DNA of 64,000 bases from JACCYQ01 sp036675565. Its GTDB lineage: Bacteria > Bacteroidota > Bacteroidia > Chitinophagales > Chitinophagaceae. Location of the stretch: assembly GCA_036675565.1 (NCBI GenBank), contig JAKFER010000319.1, positions 11,657 through 75,656 on the forward strand, in the 5' to 3' direction. Positions 27,351 to 36,471 of this stretch are shown one piece after another. A program made the translations under genes and the position numbers. How positions within the stretch are numbered: the stretch's first letter is position 1; the number at the start of each line of letters is the position of its first letter. Under the pieces are notes generated by a model. That model was given only the letters and a program-made list of their open reading frames with translations. It searched no databases and was not told the origin of the DNA.

Positions 27351-29675
27351 ATGAAACAAGTTATCGTATTAGTTATTTTTTCTCTTTTAGGATTCTCTTT
27401 TTTACAAGCCCAGACAATTCGCGGAACCATAGTTGATGAACAAAATCAAATTATTCCAAACGTTTCGATATCTGTTCAAAATACATTTACAGGCACTATA
27501 TCTGCTAACGATGGAAGTTTTACGTTAAAACTTCCTTTTGAAGGATTAAACACTATCATTTTTAAAAGCGTTGGTTATGAGCAGGTAGAAAAACAAGTTT
27601 CATCAACAGATGAAAATACGCTGCAGGTTGTTTTAAACAAGTCCATCAATAATTTACAGGAGGTAACGGTTACTGCCAGCCGCAAACCCGAGATCATTGA
27701 TCGTACACCGGCTTCGGTGCAGGTAATTAATTCAAGGGATATTCAAACCCAGGGACTGATATCTCCCAACATTGCCAACATCCTTGCGCAGGCATTACCT
27801 GCTCTTGCCTTTGGTAGCAATACGACCAGTAATGTAGGGCAAACACTTCGTGGCCGCACCCCCCTGATCATGATCGATGGTATTCCGCAATCGACCCCGC
27901 TACGGGCAGGTGGTCGTGATATCAGGACCATTGATCCATCTGTGATTGAAAGAATTGAAGTGGTAAAAGGCGCAACAGCTATTTATGGAAATGGCGCCGA
28001 TGGAGGAATCATAAATTACATAACCAAAAAACCTGGTACCGGAAAAAAGATTAACCTGTCCACCCTTTTATCAAATACCGGGATGCCCCTGGCAGCCAAA
28101 GAAAGTTTCGGTGGTCGCATTACCCAGGAAGTAAACGGGCAATTAAACAAATTTGATTATATCGTTACGGGCTCCTACGAAAAAACGGGTGTATTTAAAG
28201 ATGCTGATGGCACTCCGCTGACACCCGTATATGGTTTGGGTGAAACCAATATCTATAATGTATTCACCAAACTGGGATATAACATCAATGCAACCAATCG
28301 CATTGAGGGCATGTATAATTTTTTTGGTTCAAGACAAAATACCAGTTACATAGAACAGGCAGGTATTTATGGTGAAAAACCAACCATTGGTGTCAAAGGT
28401 GAATATCCTGGCGAAAGTGAAGGAACGCGGTATAACCATAATGCGTACCTGAAATACCAGTCCAAAGGACTTCCCTTCAATACAAACCTGGAAGCAAGTG
28501 CTTACCTGCAAAGTTTTTATACAATCTATGGGTTTACCTCCTACTTCCAAAATGGTGGTCAATCCACCATCAGCTCAGATAAAAAAGGTTTCCGGTTGAA
28601 TATGAATACCCCATACCAGGTTAATACTTCATGGCAGGGTGATATTGTGTATGGTGTTGACATTATGAATGATATAACCGCTCAAATTTTAATGGATGGA
28701 AGAACCTGGGTGCCTGAAATAGAATTGTTCAATACCGCACCTTATATCCAGGCAAATGCCGTATTTAACAAGCATTGGATTTTTAAAGCAGGATACCGGT
28801 TTGATCATATCAATATTGATGTTCCATCTTTTACGCAGGTAATGGCTGCAAATGGTAATGGCGGTAACCAGATAAATGGTGGTTCTCTTTCTTTTAACGC
28901 TTCAACATTTAATACCGGTCTTCGTTATGCGAAATGGGAATTTATTAAACCTTTCATCAGTTTTACACAAGGTTTTTCCATAATAGATGTGGGCCGTTAT
29001 GTGAGGGCAGCTAAAGAAAATGATATTGCCAATATGCAGATAGAACCGGTAAAAGTAAATAACTACGAAATCGGTTTTAGTGGAAATGCGGGCAAGCTGG
29101 GATATACCGGAAGTTATTTTATCAGCACCAATAAAATCGGTTCTTCATTAATAGAAGAAAATGGCTGGTACGTACAACAAAAATCTCCCGAAAAAACCTA
29201 TGGTTTTGAACTGGCCGCCGACTACCAGGTAATAAATCCATTAACTATCGGTGTGGCATACATGTTTACTGAAGGTAAAGCCGACAAAAACAGGAATGAT
29301 CGTTTTAATGATGATGAAGATATTTATCTGAACAGCACTAAGATCAGTCCTCCTAAAACAACTGCATATATTAAATTGCAACCAGCAAAATCTGTAAACC
29401 TGTTATTGCAATGGTTACAATATGGCGATCGCAATCGATTTGTAAAACGATCCAATGGCAGTTATGGCTATGGAGAAGGACCGGTTGAAGATGCACATGT
29501 TGTAAACTTCAGCGGAAGCTGGATGATCAGCCCGAAGTTCAGTTTAAACCTGGGTATTGAAAATCTACTGAACCAGGATTATTATATGCCACAGGCGCAA
29601 TGGTCAACACAGCATACAGATTATGTAAAAGCAAATGGTATGCGTTACCAATTAGGAATTGGCATAAAATGGTAA
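27351..29675 (+). CDS. TonB-dependent receptor, siderophore type
   Basis: A 774-aa outer-membrane receptor. It has a signal peptide ending LQAQ, a CarboxypepD_reg domain (about 22-100), a plug containing EVTVTASRKPE, IMIDGIP and ATAIYGNGADGGIINYITKKPG, and a barrel that ends GIGIKW after the NLLNQDYY motif of siderophore receptors. The plug looks like FecA/FhuA receptors rather than SusC. The PepSY gene directly downstream supports ferric-siderophore uptake, as PepSY membrane proteins often act as reductases for the imported complex. Substrate is inferred. Confidence 0.92.
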   Translation: MKQVIVLVIFSLLGFSFLQAQTIRGTIVDEQNQIIPNVSISVQNTFTGTISANDGSFTLKLPFEGLNTIIFKSVGYEQVEKQVSSTDENTLQVVLNKSINNLQEVTVTASRKPEIIDRTPASVQVINSRDIQTQGLISPNIANILAQALPALAFGSNTTSNVGQTLRGRTPLIMIDGIPQSTPLRAGGRDIRTIDPSVIERIEVVKGATAIYGNGADGGIINYITKKPGTGKKINLSTLLSNTGMPLAAKESFGGRITQEVNGQLNKFDYIVTGSYEKTGVFKDADGTPLTPVYGLGETNIYNVFTKLGYNINATNRIEGMYNFFGSRQNTSYIEQAGIYGEKPTIGVKGEYPGESEGTRYNHNAYLKYQSKGLPFNTNLEASAYLQSFYTIYGFTSYFQNGGQSTISSDKKGFRLNMNTPYQVNTSWQGDIVYGVDIMNDITAQILMDGRTWVPEIELFNTAPYIQANAVFNKHWIFKAGYRFDHINIDVPSFTQVMAANGNGGNQINGGSLSFNASTFNTGLRYAKWEFIKPFISFTQGFSIIDVGRYVRAAKENDIANMQIEPVKVNNYEIGFSGNAGKLGYTGSYFISTNKIGSSLIEENGWYVQQKSPEKTYGFELAADYQVINPLTIGVAYMFTEGKADKNRNDRFNDDEDIYLNSTKISPPKTTAYIKLQPAKSVNLLLQWLQYGDRNRFVKRSNGSYGYGEGPVEDAHVVNFSGSWMISPKFSLNLGIENLLNQDYYMPQAQWSTQHTDYVKANGMRYQLGIGIKW

Positions 29676-29679
29676 GCTG

Positions 29680-30735
29680 TTGAAAGCAGGTAAAAGATTA
29701 TTTGCATGGCATCATTGGTGCGGGCTCTTTGTGGGCCTGTTCCTGCTTATAATGAGTCTGTCGGGTTCTTTACTGGTTTTTGCAGAAGAAATTGAAACAG
29801 CCGAAATTTCATCATACAATAATACCAAAAATGAAAACGGCGTTTTTTATATAGATTCATCCATCCGCCAGGTACAATCTGAATATCCTGGTTGGGAGAT
29901 CAGGCTGTATGATCAACCAGGAAAAAATGAAACCATTATTTATGAATTAAGAAAGGATACTGAAAGTAAAAAAATTTATGTTCACCCCGTTAACGGTAAC
30001 TTTCTTCATATAAATGAAAATGCAAAGAATGAATTGCAGCGATGGTTGTTATTATTGCATTATACTTTATTTGCGGGCACCTTTGGAAAAATCACAGTTT
30101 TCTTTATTGGGTTGATGTTCCTGGTTACACTTTTTACAGGCTTATGGGTTTATCGAAAATCCTTTGTAAAAGTATTGTCTTTCAAAACCAGGATCAACCG
30201 GAAATCTACCCGCGGCACATTCTCTTCGCTACACAGGATTATTGGGGTTTGGTCAATCATCTTTAACCTCCTGATGGTTTTTACCGGGTTGGTACTCAGT
30301 TACCAGGTTGCAACCAATGCATTAAAACTGGTTCCTTCTAAATCGATTACAACAGCCGCTCCCGAAATATCAATTGACCGGGTTCGGAATAAAGTATTGG
30401 CGCAATATCAAGATTTTAATATTCACCTGGTAAGGGTTCGTCCAAACAGTCAAAAGGTCCAGGTGTTGGGAAGATTTGACGATGACCCCGCATGGTACGG
30501 GCATTATTACAGCGGATTTGTATTGGATGGATTAACATTTGAGGAGGAAAGTAAAATATTCATGAGGGATCTGCCAATCATGGAAAGGCTGGTTAAAATG
30601 TGTGGCCCTTTGCATTTTGGGAATTATGGCGGATTGATATTAAAGATTTTTTACAGCCTTCTTGGTTTTACACCAGCTTTTCTTTCCATCAGTGGATTTA
30701 TTATCTGGATTAAAAAGAAAAAACGTAAAAATTAA
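29680..30735 (+). CDS. PepSY-domain membrane protein, probable ferric-siderophore reductase
   Basis: The 351-aa protein has four main membrane segments (about 14-34, 140-165, 187-210, 325-345) and a large periplasmic loop with PepSY-like sequence. His residues in WHHWCG near the first helix, HYTLFAG and HRIIGVW fit the heme-binding PepSY_TM pattern. The start is TTG, 4 bp after the receptor stop codon; no in-frame ATG exists near it. This tight coupling places it in the same operon. Reduction of imported iron chelate is the family-based guess. Confidence 0.85.
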   Translation: MKAGKRLFAWHHWCGLFVGLFLLIMSLSGSLLVFAEEIETAEISSYNNTKNENGVFYIDSSIRQVQSEYPGWEIRLYDQPGKNETIIYELRKDTESKKIYVHPVNGNFLHINENAKNELQRWLLLLHYTLFAGTFGKITVFFIGLMFLVTLFTGLWVYRKSFVKVLSFKTRINRKSTRGTFSSLHRIIGVWSIIFNLLMVFTGLVLSYQVATNALKLVPSKSITTAAPEISIDRVRNKVLAQYQDFNIHLVRVRPNSQKVQVLGRFDDDPAWYGHYYSGFVLDGLTFEEESKIFMRDLPIMERLVKMCGPLHFGNYGGLILKIFYSLLGFTPAFLSISGFIIWIKKKKRKN

Positions 30736-30791
30736 TGTTTCCTCCCGAACTTTAAATCTGCCGTTTAAAAACCGGAATATAAAATTCGTTT

Positions 30792-30899
30792 ATGCCTTTA
30801 AGTTATATCATTTATGGATCGGTGACATTAGTGGTTTTAACCCTTTTAATATTTTTATTCAGCAAAAAAGGCCGAAACAGGACCAACGAAAATAATTAG
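30792..30899 (+). CDS. 35-aa single-span membrane protein
   Basis: A complete frame starting MPLSYIIYGSVTL and ending KKGRNRTNENN follows the PepSY gene by 56 bp. It encodes one hydrophobic helix (about 5-23) and a short positively charged tail, so the C-terminus should be cytoplasmic. Its stop codon overlaps the stop codon of the convergent SnoaL-like gene. It could be a small subunit of the PepSY reductase. Unrecognised; supported by frame, composition and position only. Confidence 0.5.
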   Translation: MPLSYIIYGSVTLVVLTLLIFLFSKKGRNRTNENN

Positions 30900-31255
30900 G
30901 CTGTTGATATAGGTAATCCATGCATTCTTAAAAAACTGAGTTTATCCCAATACCCTCTTTGAAAAACAATCTTGTCGTTTTTCACATGAAAAAATCCGCA
31001 ACCTCTTAACCCCAGGGGATCTTTCCATTCTAAAATAGCCCATTCGCCCTCTTCAAAGATATTTTCGACCAGGCAAACCATTTCTGCAGATTTGAATTCA
31101 TTTAGAAACATGTCGCGGATAGCTTTTTTTCCTTTAACCGGTTCCGTATTCACCTGGTGATTGATAGCATCTTCTGCATATAAAGCAGCAAGGTGGTCAG
31201 CATCAGCTTGATTGAAAATATCAACCCATTGTTTTATTAATTCACGTGGTGTCAT
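30896..31255 (-). CDS. SnoaL-like (NTF2-fold) protein
   Basis: A 119-aa single-domain protein with the SnoaL-like polyketide-cyclase fold pattern: WVDIFNQADADHLAALYAEDA near 10-30, PVKGKKAIRDMF near 39-50 and a C-terminal GCGFFHVKNDKIVFQRGYWD. Such proteins bind small hydrophobic ligands or act as isomerases or hydrolases; no specific function can be assigned. It is a single gene whose 3' end overlaps the small membrane-protein gene by 4 bp. Confidence 0.85.
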   Translation of the reverse strand: MTPRELIKQWVDIFNQADADHLAALYAEDAINHQVNTEPVKGKKAIRDMFLNEFKSAEMVCLVENIFEEGEWAILEWKDPLGLRGCGFFHVKNDKIVFQRGYWDKLSFLRMHGLPISTA

Positions 31256-31350
31256 GCCTGATTAATTTGAAATTAATAAAGAAAACATTTTTAACTGAAA
31301 CCAAAATTTTGTAATAATACATTTATTCATTAATAAAATAACTTGCAGGC

Positions 31351-31668
31351 ATGCAACAGGTTGTTCATTATTTTTTGCACTTGGGATTTCCATTATTCAT
31401 TGCTTTAATTTTCTTTAGAAAAAAAGCTGGCAGGGTGTATTTAATATTCCTGCTTACGATGCTGGTTGACCTGGACCACCTGGTAGCCGTTCCATTATTT
31501 GATCCTTGCCGATGTAGTATAGGATTTCATCCGCTGCATAGTTATTATGCCATTGGTCTATATGTTATCATGCTTTTCTTTCCCCGCACCAGGATCATTG
31601 CATTGGGCTTATTAATGCATATGGCCACTGATGCAATTGACTGTAGCTGGATGCAGGTGAACTGTTAA
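31351..31668 (+). CDS. DUF6122-like small membrane protein
   Basis: A 105-aa protein with about four hydrophobic segments and conserved polar spots inside them: LVDLDHLVA near 38-46, FHPLHSYYA near 59-67 and LLMHMATDAIDC near 87-98. The His and Asp placement is like that of the YdjM-type membrane-bound metal-dependent hydrolases, and the whole matches what I remember of DUF6122. Function unknown. Its stop codon is 10 bp from that of the convergent histidine kinase. Confidence 0.7.
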   Translation: MQQVVHYFLHLGFPLFIALIFFRKKAGRVYLIFLLTMLVDLDHLVAVPLFDPCRCSIGFHPLHSYYAIGLYVIMLFFPRTRIIALGLLMHMATDAIDCSWMQVNC

Positions 31669-31678
31669 CCGGAAATTT

Positions 31679-33691
31679 TTATTCCACATCTTTAATAGGA
31701 AGTAAAACGCGGAAGCAGGCTCCTTCTCCTTCCTTGCCTTCGGCTATGATTTTACCATGGTGGCGATCAACAATTTTTTTACACAATGTTAATCCAAGCC
31801 CGGTTCCTTCATACTTTTCTTTAGGATTTAAACGGATAAATATGTTGAATAACGTTTCGGCATATTTTTGATTGAACCCGATACCATTATCCTGTATGCG
31901 GATATCTGAATATTTCTCAACGCCATTTTTACTGTAGCCTTCGGGTAAATCCTCCGTATCAATAATTCCTGAACTAATGGTTATTTTAGGTTGGGTGTTT
32001 TCCCTGGAAAATTTGAGTGCGTTATTTATCAAATTATAAAACAACTGCTGAACCAGAGATGGAATACCGATTACAACCGGCAATTCGGATACCTGTACAT
32101 CAACTTTTTTTTGTTCAATAACCAATTCGAGATCTGATAAAACATCTTTTATTACTTCATTCAGGTCAATTGGTTTCATTTCATCGTCATTGGCATTGAT
32201 GATGGAATAATTTAAAACACCATCAACCATACCAGAAAGCCGTTTGGCCGACTTGTTGATTTTTTCGGCATTCGCCAGTGCCTTTGGTGACATTTGATCA
32301 CCCATTGAATCAATTAACTGGTTACTGAAGATCATGATCTTTCTCAATGGTTCCTTAAGGTCATGACTGGCCACGTGAGCAAATTGCTGCAGATCGGAGT
32401 TAGAACGTTCCAATTCCTCTGTTCTTTGTTTTACCAAGGCTTCCATTTCTTCGCTGAATTTTTGCAGGCTTGCCTGCATGCTAAGAATTGAATTCCCCAG
32501 AAGGTCGCCTTTACTTCTCGGTTGTACCTTTACGTTAAAATTTCCTTTCCCGATCTCATCAGCAGCCATAGCCAACTGCTTTTGATTTTCATCTATTTTT
32601 TGAATAGAAGCCGCCACACTTCCTACAGCATCATTCGACCACTTTTTTAAACGCACCCCTGACAAACCTATGGAAAGCTTTTCTGCTGCCAATTTAATTT
32701 CACGCAGCATTCCCGACAAGATCATGATCATAAAAATCAGGAGACCACCAACAATGATCAATAAAGAAATGACCATTATCAAATCCTTGTTTTTGTCCCT
32801 GATTTCATTTGCAATAATCGTTTCCATATCCCGGACAGCCTTACGCCAAATCTGGTTTTGCAGCAATGCAATCTGATCAAGTCCATTTTCGGAAACAGTC
32901 CACCATTGGTCCGCGGTATATGAACTATCTACTTTAAAAGTGGTAAAGGAACTTTGCAGCAGATTGAGCATTTCTCTGTAGTCGCTTTTTTGTTTTAATT
33001 TTTTATATCCCTCAAGCGCATTTCCTTTAGATTTTACAAAAAATTCTTTCTCATAAGAATTCAGGATATCATATGCGCCGGCAGTACCCATTAATATTTC
33101 AATTTCATATTTACGGGTATAAAGTATGGTATAAATATTTGCGCGGATGATACTCAGGTAGGTGATCATTTCAGATAAAACCTTTTGAGCCTGCAAATCA
33201 TTGTAAAGCGGTTTTAATTTAGGATTTACAGGCACGGATACAGAAGTCAGGGTATTTAACCGGAATATCAGGCTGGAGTAAAAGTCGGTTACCGCATTAC
33301 TAGCAATGGTATTATTGTTAATCTTGTTACGGATGGAATCCAGGCTGCCTAATTTGGTGTACCTGTCCAATTCCATGATTTGCGGATCCTTTGATTGATT
33401 TAAAATATTTAAAATACTATCTGTTTTGTTTCGTTGTTTTGCTAATATTTCCTCGCCTACTTTGTTCATCACATGATCAAAACTTAACTTTCTTTCATGC
33501 TGCAGGTCTTCTATCAGTAAAATAATATTGCCATTTCTTTTTATTCTTTCAATAAAAGCTATAAAAACGTTGACCTGCTTTTGGCGTTCATGTTGCAACC
33601 GGATGGTTAAAAAGACAATAAATATCAATGGAACAATGCTTATCAACAGCAGTTTTATACCAAGAGGAATTCTTTTAAAAAAAGAGATCAT
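31679..33691 (-). CDS. Sensor histidine kinase with NIT-like periplasmic domain
   Basis: The 670-aa inner-membrane kinase has transmembrane helices at about 12-30 and 304-326, enclosing a helical periplasmic domain (about 40-295) with the HERKLSFDHVM pattern of nitrate/nitrite-sensing (NIT) domains. A HAMP-like linker (about 330-415) and coiled coil lead to HisKA with the phospho-acceptor His443 in ASHDLKEPLR, the N box (LINNALKFS), DNGIGF at 601-606 and GTGLGL at 629-634. No response regulator is adjacent, so it is an orphan here. NIT domains sense nitrate or similar anions in known cases; the ligand here is not shown. Confidence 0.9.
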   Translation of the reverse strand: MISFFKRIPLGIKLLLISIVPLIFIVFLTIRLQHERQKQVNVFIAFIERIKRNGNIILLIEDLQHERKLSFDHVMNKVGEEILAKQRNKTDSILNILNQSKDPQIMELDRYTKLGSLDSIRNKINNNTIASNAVTDFYSSLIFRLNTLTSVSVPVNPKLKPLYNDLQAQKVLSEMITYLSIIRANIYTILYTRKYEIEILMGTAGAYDILNSYEKEFFVKSKGNALEGYKKLKQKSDYREMLNLLQSSFTTFKVDSSYTADQWWTVSENGLDQIALLQNQIWRKAVRDMETIIANEIRDKNKDLIMVISLLIIVGGLLIFMIMILSGMLREIKLAAEKLSIGLSGVRLKKWSNDAVGSVAASIQKIDENQKQLAMAADEIGKGNFNVKVQPRSKGDLLGNSILSMQASLQKFSEEMEALVKQRTEELERSNSDLQQFAHVASHDLKEPLRKIMIFSNQLIDSMGDQMSPKALANAEKINKSAKRLSGMVDGVLNYSIINANDDEMKPIDLNEVIKDVLSDLELVIEQKKVDVQVSELPVVIGIPSLVQQLFYNLINNALKFSRENTQPKITISSGIIDTEDLPEGYSKNGVEKYSDIRIQDNGIGFNQKYAETLFNIFIRLNPKEKYEGTGLGLTLCKKIVDRHHGKIIAEGKEGEGACFRVLLPIKDVE

Positions 33692-33820
33692 AACGATAAA
33701 AATACATTAATTGATTAAAGCAGGAAATGTATGGTGCAAACAGGCATATGTAACCTCTTTGATTATAAAAAATCAGGCCACCAAAAAATAATTCTGAAAT
33801 TATGGCGCAAGCTATTTCAA

Positions 33821-36352
33821 TTACCTGTATCCGGGGGTATTAATCCTTTTAAAATGCCGGTTCCACCATTTCCAGGCTTCGATCCACAAAACAGAAAAAG
33901 CGCTGGTTAATGTAACGATCAACAACTGCTTCCTGTTTAATGCTTCAACATTGAAGAAATCGGCAACGACCGGGAAATTTAGTATGATGATCAATAAAAT
34001 GATGGTTAGGAGGTTTACCAACAACATCAGTGCATTCCGGTTTTTTAAGGTTGTAATGAATGAATAGTAGAATGAGCGGTTTACCAGGGAAAGAAAAATA
34101 TTTGCGATAACAAGCGTGGAAAATACCATGCTCCGAGTTAAAGATTCACTGGCGCCGTTTTGCACGGCATACTGGTATATGAATAACACACCTGCCGAAA
34201 TAATGATCCCCTGCAAAATACTGATCCGCATTTCTTTCCAGGTTAAAAATGTACTGCTCATTTTCCGGGGTGGTTGCTGCATCGTATTTTTTTCCATCGG
34301 TTCATTTTCATAAACAATGGAACACATGGGCCCCATGATCAACTCTAAAAATATAACATGGACCGGCGTGAAGATATTGGGATAAATCCAACCCAAAAAT
34401 AACGGTAACGAAACGGTGAGAATAATAGGTATATGTATGGAAATGATATACTGTACCGCTTTTTTAATATTGGTATAAATCCTGCGGCCGGATGCAACCG
34501 CATCAACCAGTTTGTTGAGATCATCATTGACCAAAATAAGATCAGCCGCCGATTTGGCTATTTCCGTTCCCTTTTGTCCCATGGCAATTCCAATGTGCGA
34601 CGCCTTTAATGCAGGACCGTCATTTACACCATCACCGATCATAGCTACTACCTGGTTGTCCTTTTTTAATGCATTTACAATGGCCAGTTTGGCTTCCGGA
34701 AACATCCTGGTAAAAACCGTTGTATCATGAATGTTCTTTGTCATTGCAGTTTCATCCATTTTCATCAACTCTTCCCCATTGATAACCTTTTCCGCATCCG
34801 GAACACCAGCTTGCCGAGCAATGGCTTTAGTAGTTAATGCGTTATCCCCGGTAATAATTTTTACTACAATACCTGCTTCATTAAAATCGTTAAAAACCTC
34901 CCTGATATTTTCTTTTGGGGGATCATAAAATGCAACAAGACCTTTGAAATGAAATGGTAACACCTGTTGTTTCTCAGGAAAATTATTTCCATCTAATTCC
35001 GCGGTAGCTACACCCAGTATGCGGTAACCTTTAATAGCCAACGACTCAATAATTTTATTCAATTCATTTGTTTCCCCTGGTGAAAGATCACTCGCATTCA
35101 TTATCGCCTCCGGTGCTCCTTTTGCCGAAATGATCCTTTGCCCCTCTGCATTTTCAAATACATGGGTCATCATTGGTGGTTTACCCTCCAGTGGATATTC
35201 ATGCACCATCCGGAAGTTTCTTCGCTTATCCGTTGCCGTTGTTTTTTGGTAGATGCGGTGCAAAGTTTTTTCCATTGGGTCAAATGGAATGGGTTCGCTG
35301 GCCCACATGGCCGCTTCAATAACATCAATTTCTTCAGTTTCATTCCAGTTTTCATGTTCGTAAAGCTTTTTATTGCTGTGAGCATAAATGGCCTTCAGGC
35401 TCATTTTATTTTCGGTGATGGTTCCTGTTTTATCTGTACAAATAACGGTGGCACTTCCAAGCGCTTCCACTGTCCTGGTTTTTTTAACGATAATTCCCTG
35501 CCGCATCAATCGCCAGGAACCTAATGCCATAAATGTTGTGAAAGCCACCGGGATCTCTTCCGGCAAAATGGACATAGCGAGGGTTAATCCTTTTAGCAGA
35601 CTATCCAACAAATCCCTGCTTTGCCAGAAATTGATGGCCCACACCAATAGAAAAACCAATACACCAAAAATGGCCATGATTTTTACAAATCGATTGATCT
35701 GCTTTTGCAGAGGTGTTGCTTCTTCTTTTATATCCGCCAGTGAAGCGCCCAACTGCCCGATGCGGGTTTTGGTACCGATATTTTTTGCTTCATACAAAGC
35801 AAGACCCGAAGCAACCATGGTACCACTGTATACCTTTTTATCTTCACTTGTTGCAGATTTAAATACAGAATAAGCCTCACCTGTTAAGGATGATTCATTA
35901 ACTGAAAAATCATTGCTATGGACAATTATACCATCCGCATTGATCGTACTCCCCTCTTCTGCAATTACAAGATCACCAACGACTATTTCACTTGTAGCAA
36001 TCTGTTTCACATGCCCGTTGCGCAGCACTTTACTTAAAGGTTCATTTAATTTCTTCAGGGCTTCCAGCGCTTTCCCACTGCGACGATCCTGGTAAATGGA
36101 AATACCCGAAACAGCAATCAATGCTGCGACCATAAACCACGCTTCATCCAACTGTCCAAGAATAAAATAAATAACAGCAACCGCAATCAACAGGATAAGC
36201 ATGGGCTCCTTTACAATATCGAAAATGAAATGCCACCATTTATCTTTAAAAACAAGACGCTGTTCATTGGTCCCCCATTTTTCTCTTGCTGTAAGAACTT
36301 CTCTTTCATTTAAGCCCCTTATACTTTCCGGGATGTTTATTTGTCTTTCCAT
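33821..36352 (-). CDS. P-type cation-transporting ATPase (calcium-type, P2)
   Basis: An 843-aa inner-membrane pump. It has the actuator TGEA at 157-160, an ion-site segment MSILPEEIPVAF around 260-271 instead of the usual PEGLP, the phosphorylation site Asp307 in CTDKTGTIT, the nucleotide-binding KGAPE, and MIGDGVNDGPALK in the P domain. Ten membrane segments fit P2 ATPases for calcium or manganese. There is no N-terminal heavy-metal domain, so copper or zinc export is unlikely. The PEEIP form is common in bacterial members. Ion specificity is inferred. Confidence 0.92.
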   Translation of the reverse strand: MERQINIPESIRGLNEREVLTAREKWGTNEQRLVFKDKWWHFIFDIVKEPMLILLIAVAVIYFILGQLDEAWFMVAALIAVSGISIYQDRRSGKALEALKKLNEPLSKVLRNGHVKQIATSEIVVGDLVIAEEGSTINADGIIVHSNDFSVNESSLTGEAYSVFKSATSEDKKVYSGTMVASGLALYEAKNIGTKTRIGQLGASLADIKEEATPLQKQINRFVKIMAIFGVLVFLLVWAINFWQSRDLLDSLLKGLTLAMSILPEEIPVAFTTFMALGSWRLMRQGIIVKKTRTVEALGSATVICTDKTGTITENKMSLKAIYAHSNKKLYEHENWNETEEIDVIEAAMWASEPIPFDPMEKTLHRIYQKTTATDKRRNFRMVHEYPLEGKPPMMTHVFENAEGQRIISAKGAPEAIMNASDLSPGETNELNKIIESLAIKGYRILGVATAELDGNNFPEKQQVLPFHFKGLVAFYDPPKENIREVFNDFNEAGIVVKIITGDNALTTKAIARQAGVPDAEKVINGEELMKMDETAMTKNIHDTTVFTRMFPEAKLAIVNALKKDNQVVAMIGDGVNDGPALKASHIGIAMGQKGTEIAKSAADLILVNDDLNKLVDAVASGRRIYTNIKKAVQYIISIHIPIILTVSLPLFLGWIYPNIFTPVHVIFLELIMGPMCSIVYENEPMEKNTMQQPPRKMSSTFLTWKEMRISILQGIIISAGVLFIYQYAVQNGASESLTRSMVFSTLVIANIFLSLVNRSFYYSFITTLKNRNALMLLVNLLTIILLIIILNFPVVADFFNVEALNRKQLLIVTLTSAFSVLWIEAWKWWNRHFKRINTPGYR

Positions 36353-36414
36353 GGACTATCTCCGTTAGATTGATTCAGGTTGACCATGAATGTAAGAAGG
36401 TTTGTAAAACAACG

Positions 36415-36448
36415 ACAAAAAAAATCCCATTGTTTGCACAACGGGATT
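36415..36448 (-). terminator. Intrinsic terminator after aconitase
   Basis: On the minus strand a 10-bp stem with one mismatch (36439-36448 with 36423-36432) is followed by a run of eight T. It is 24 bp beyond the aconitase stop. Confidence 0.85.
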
Positions 36449-36471
36449 ATTAATTTTGATTGAAGTATTAA

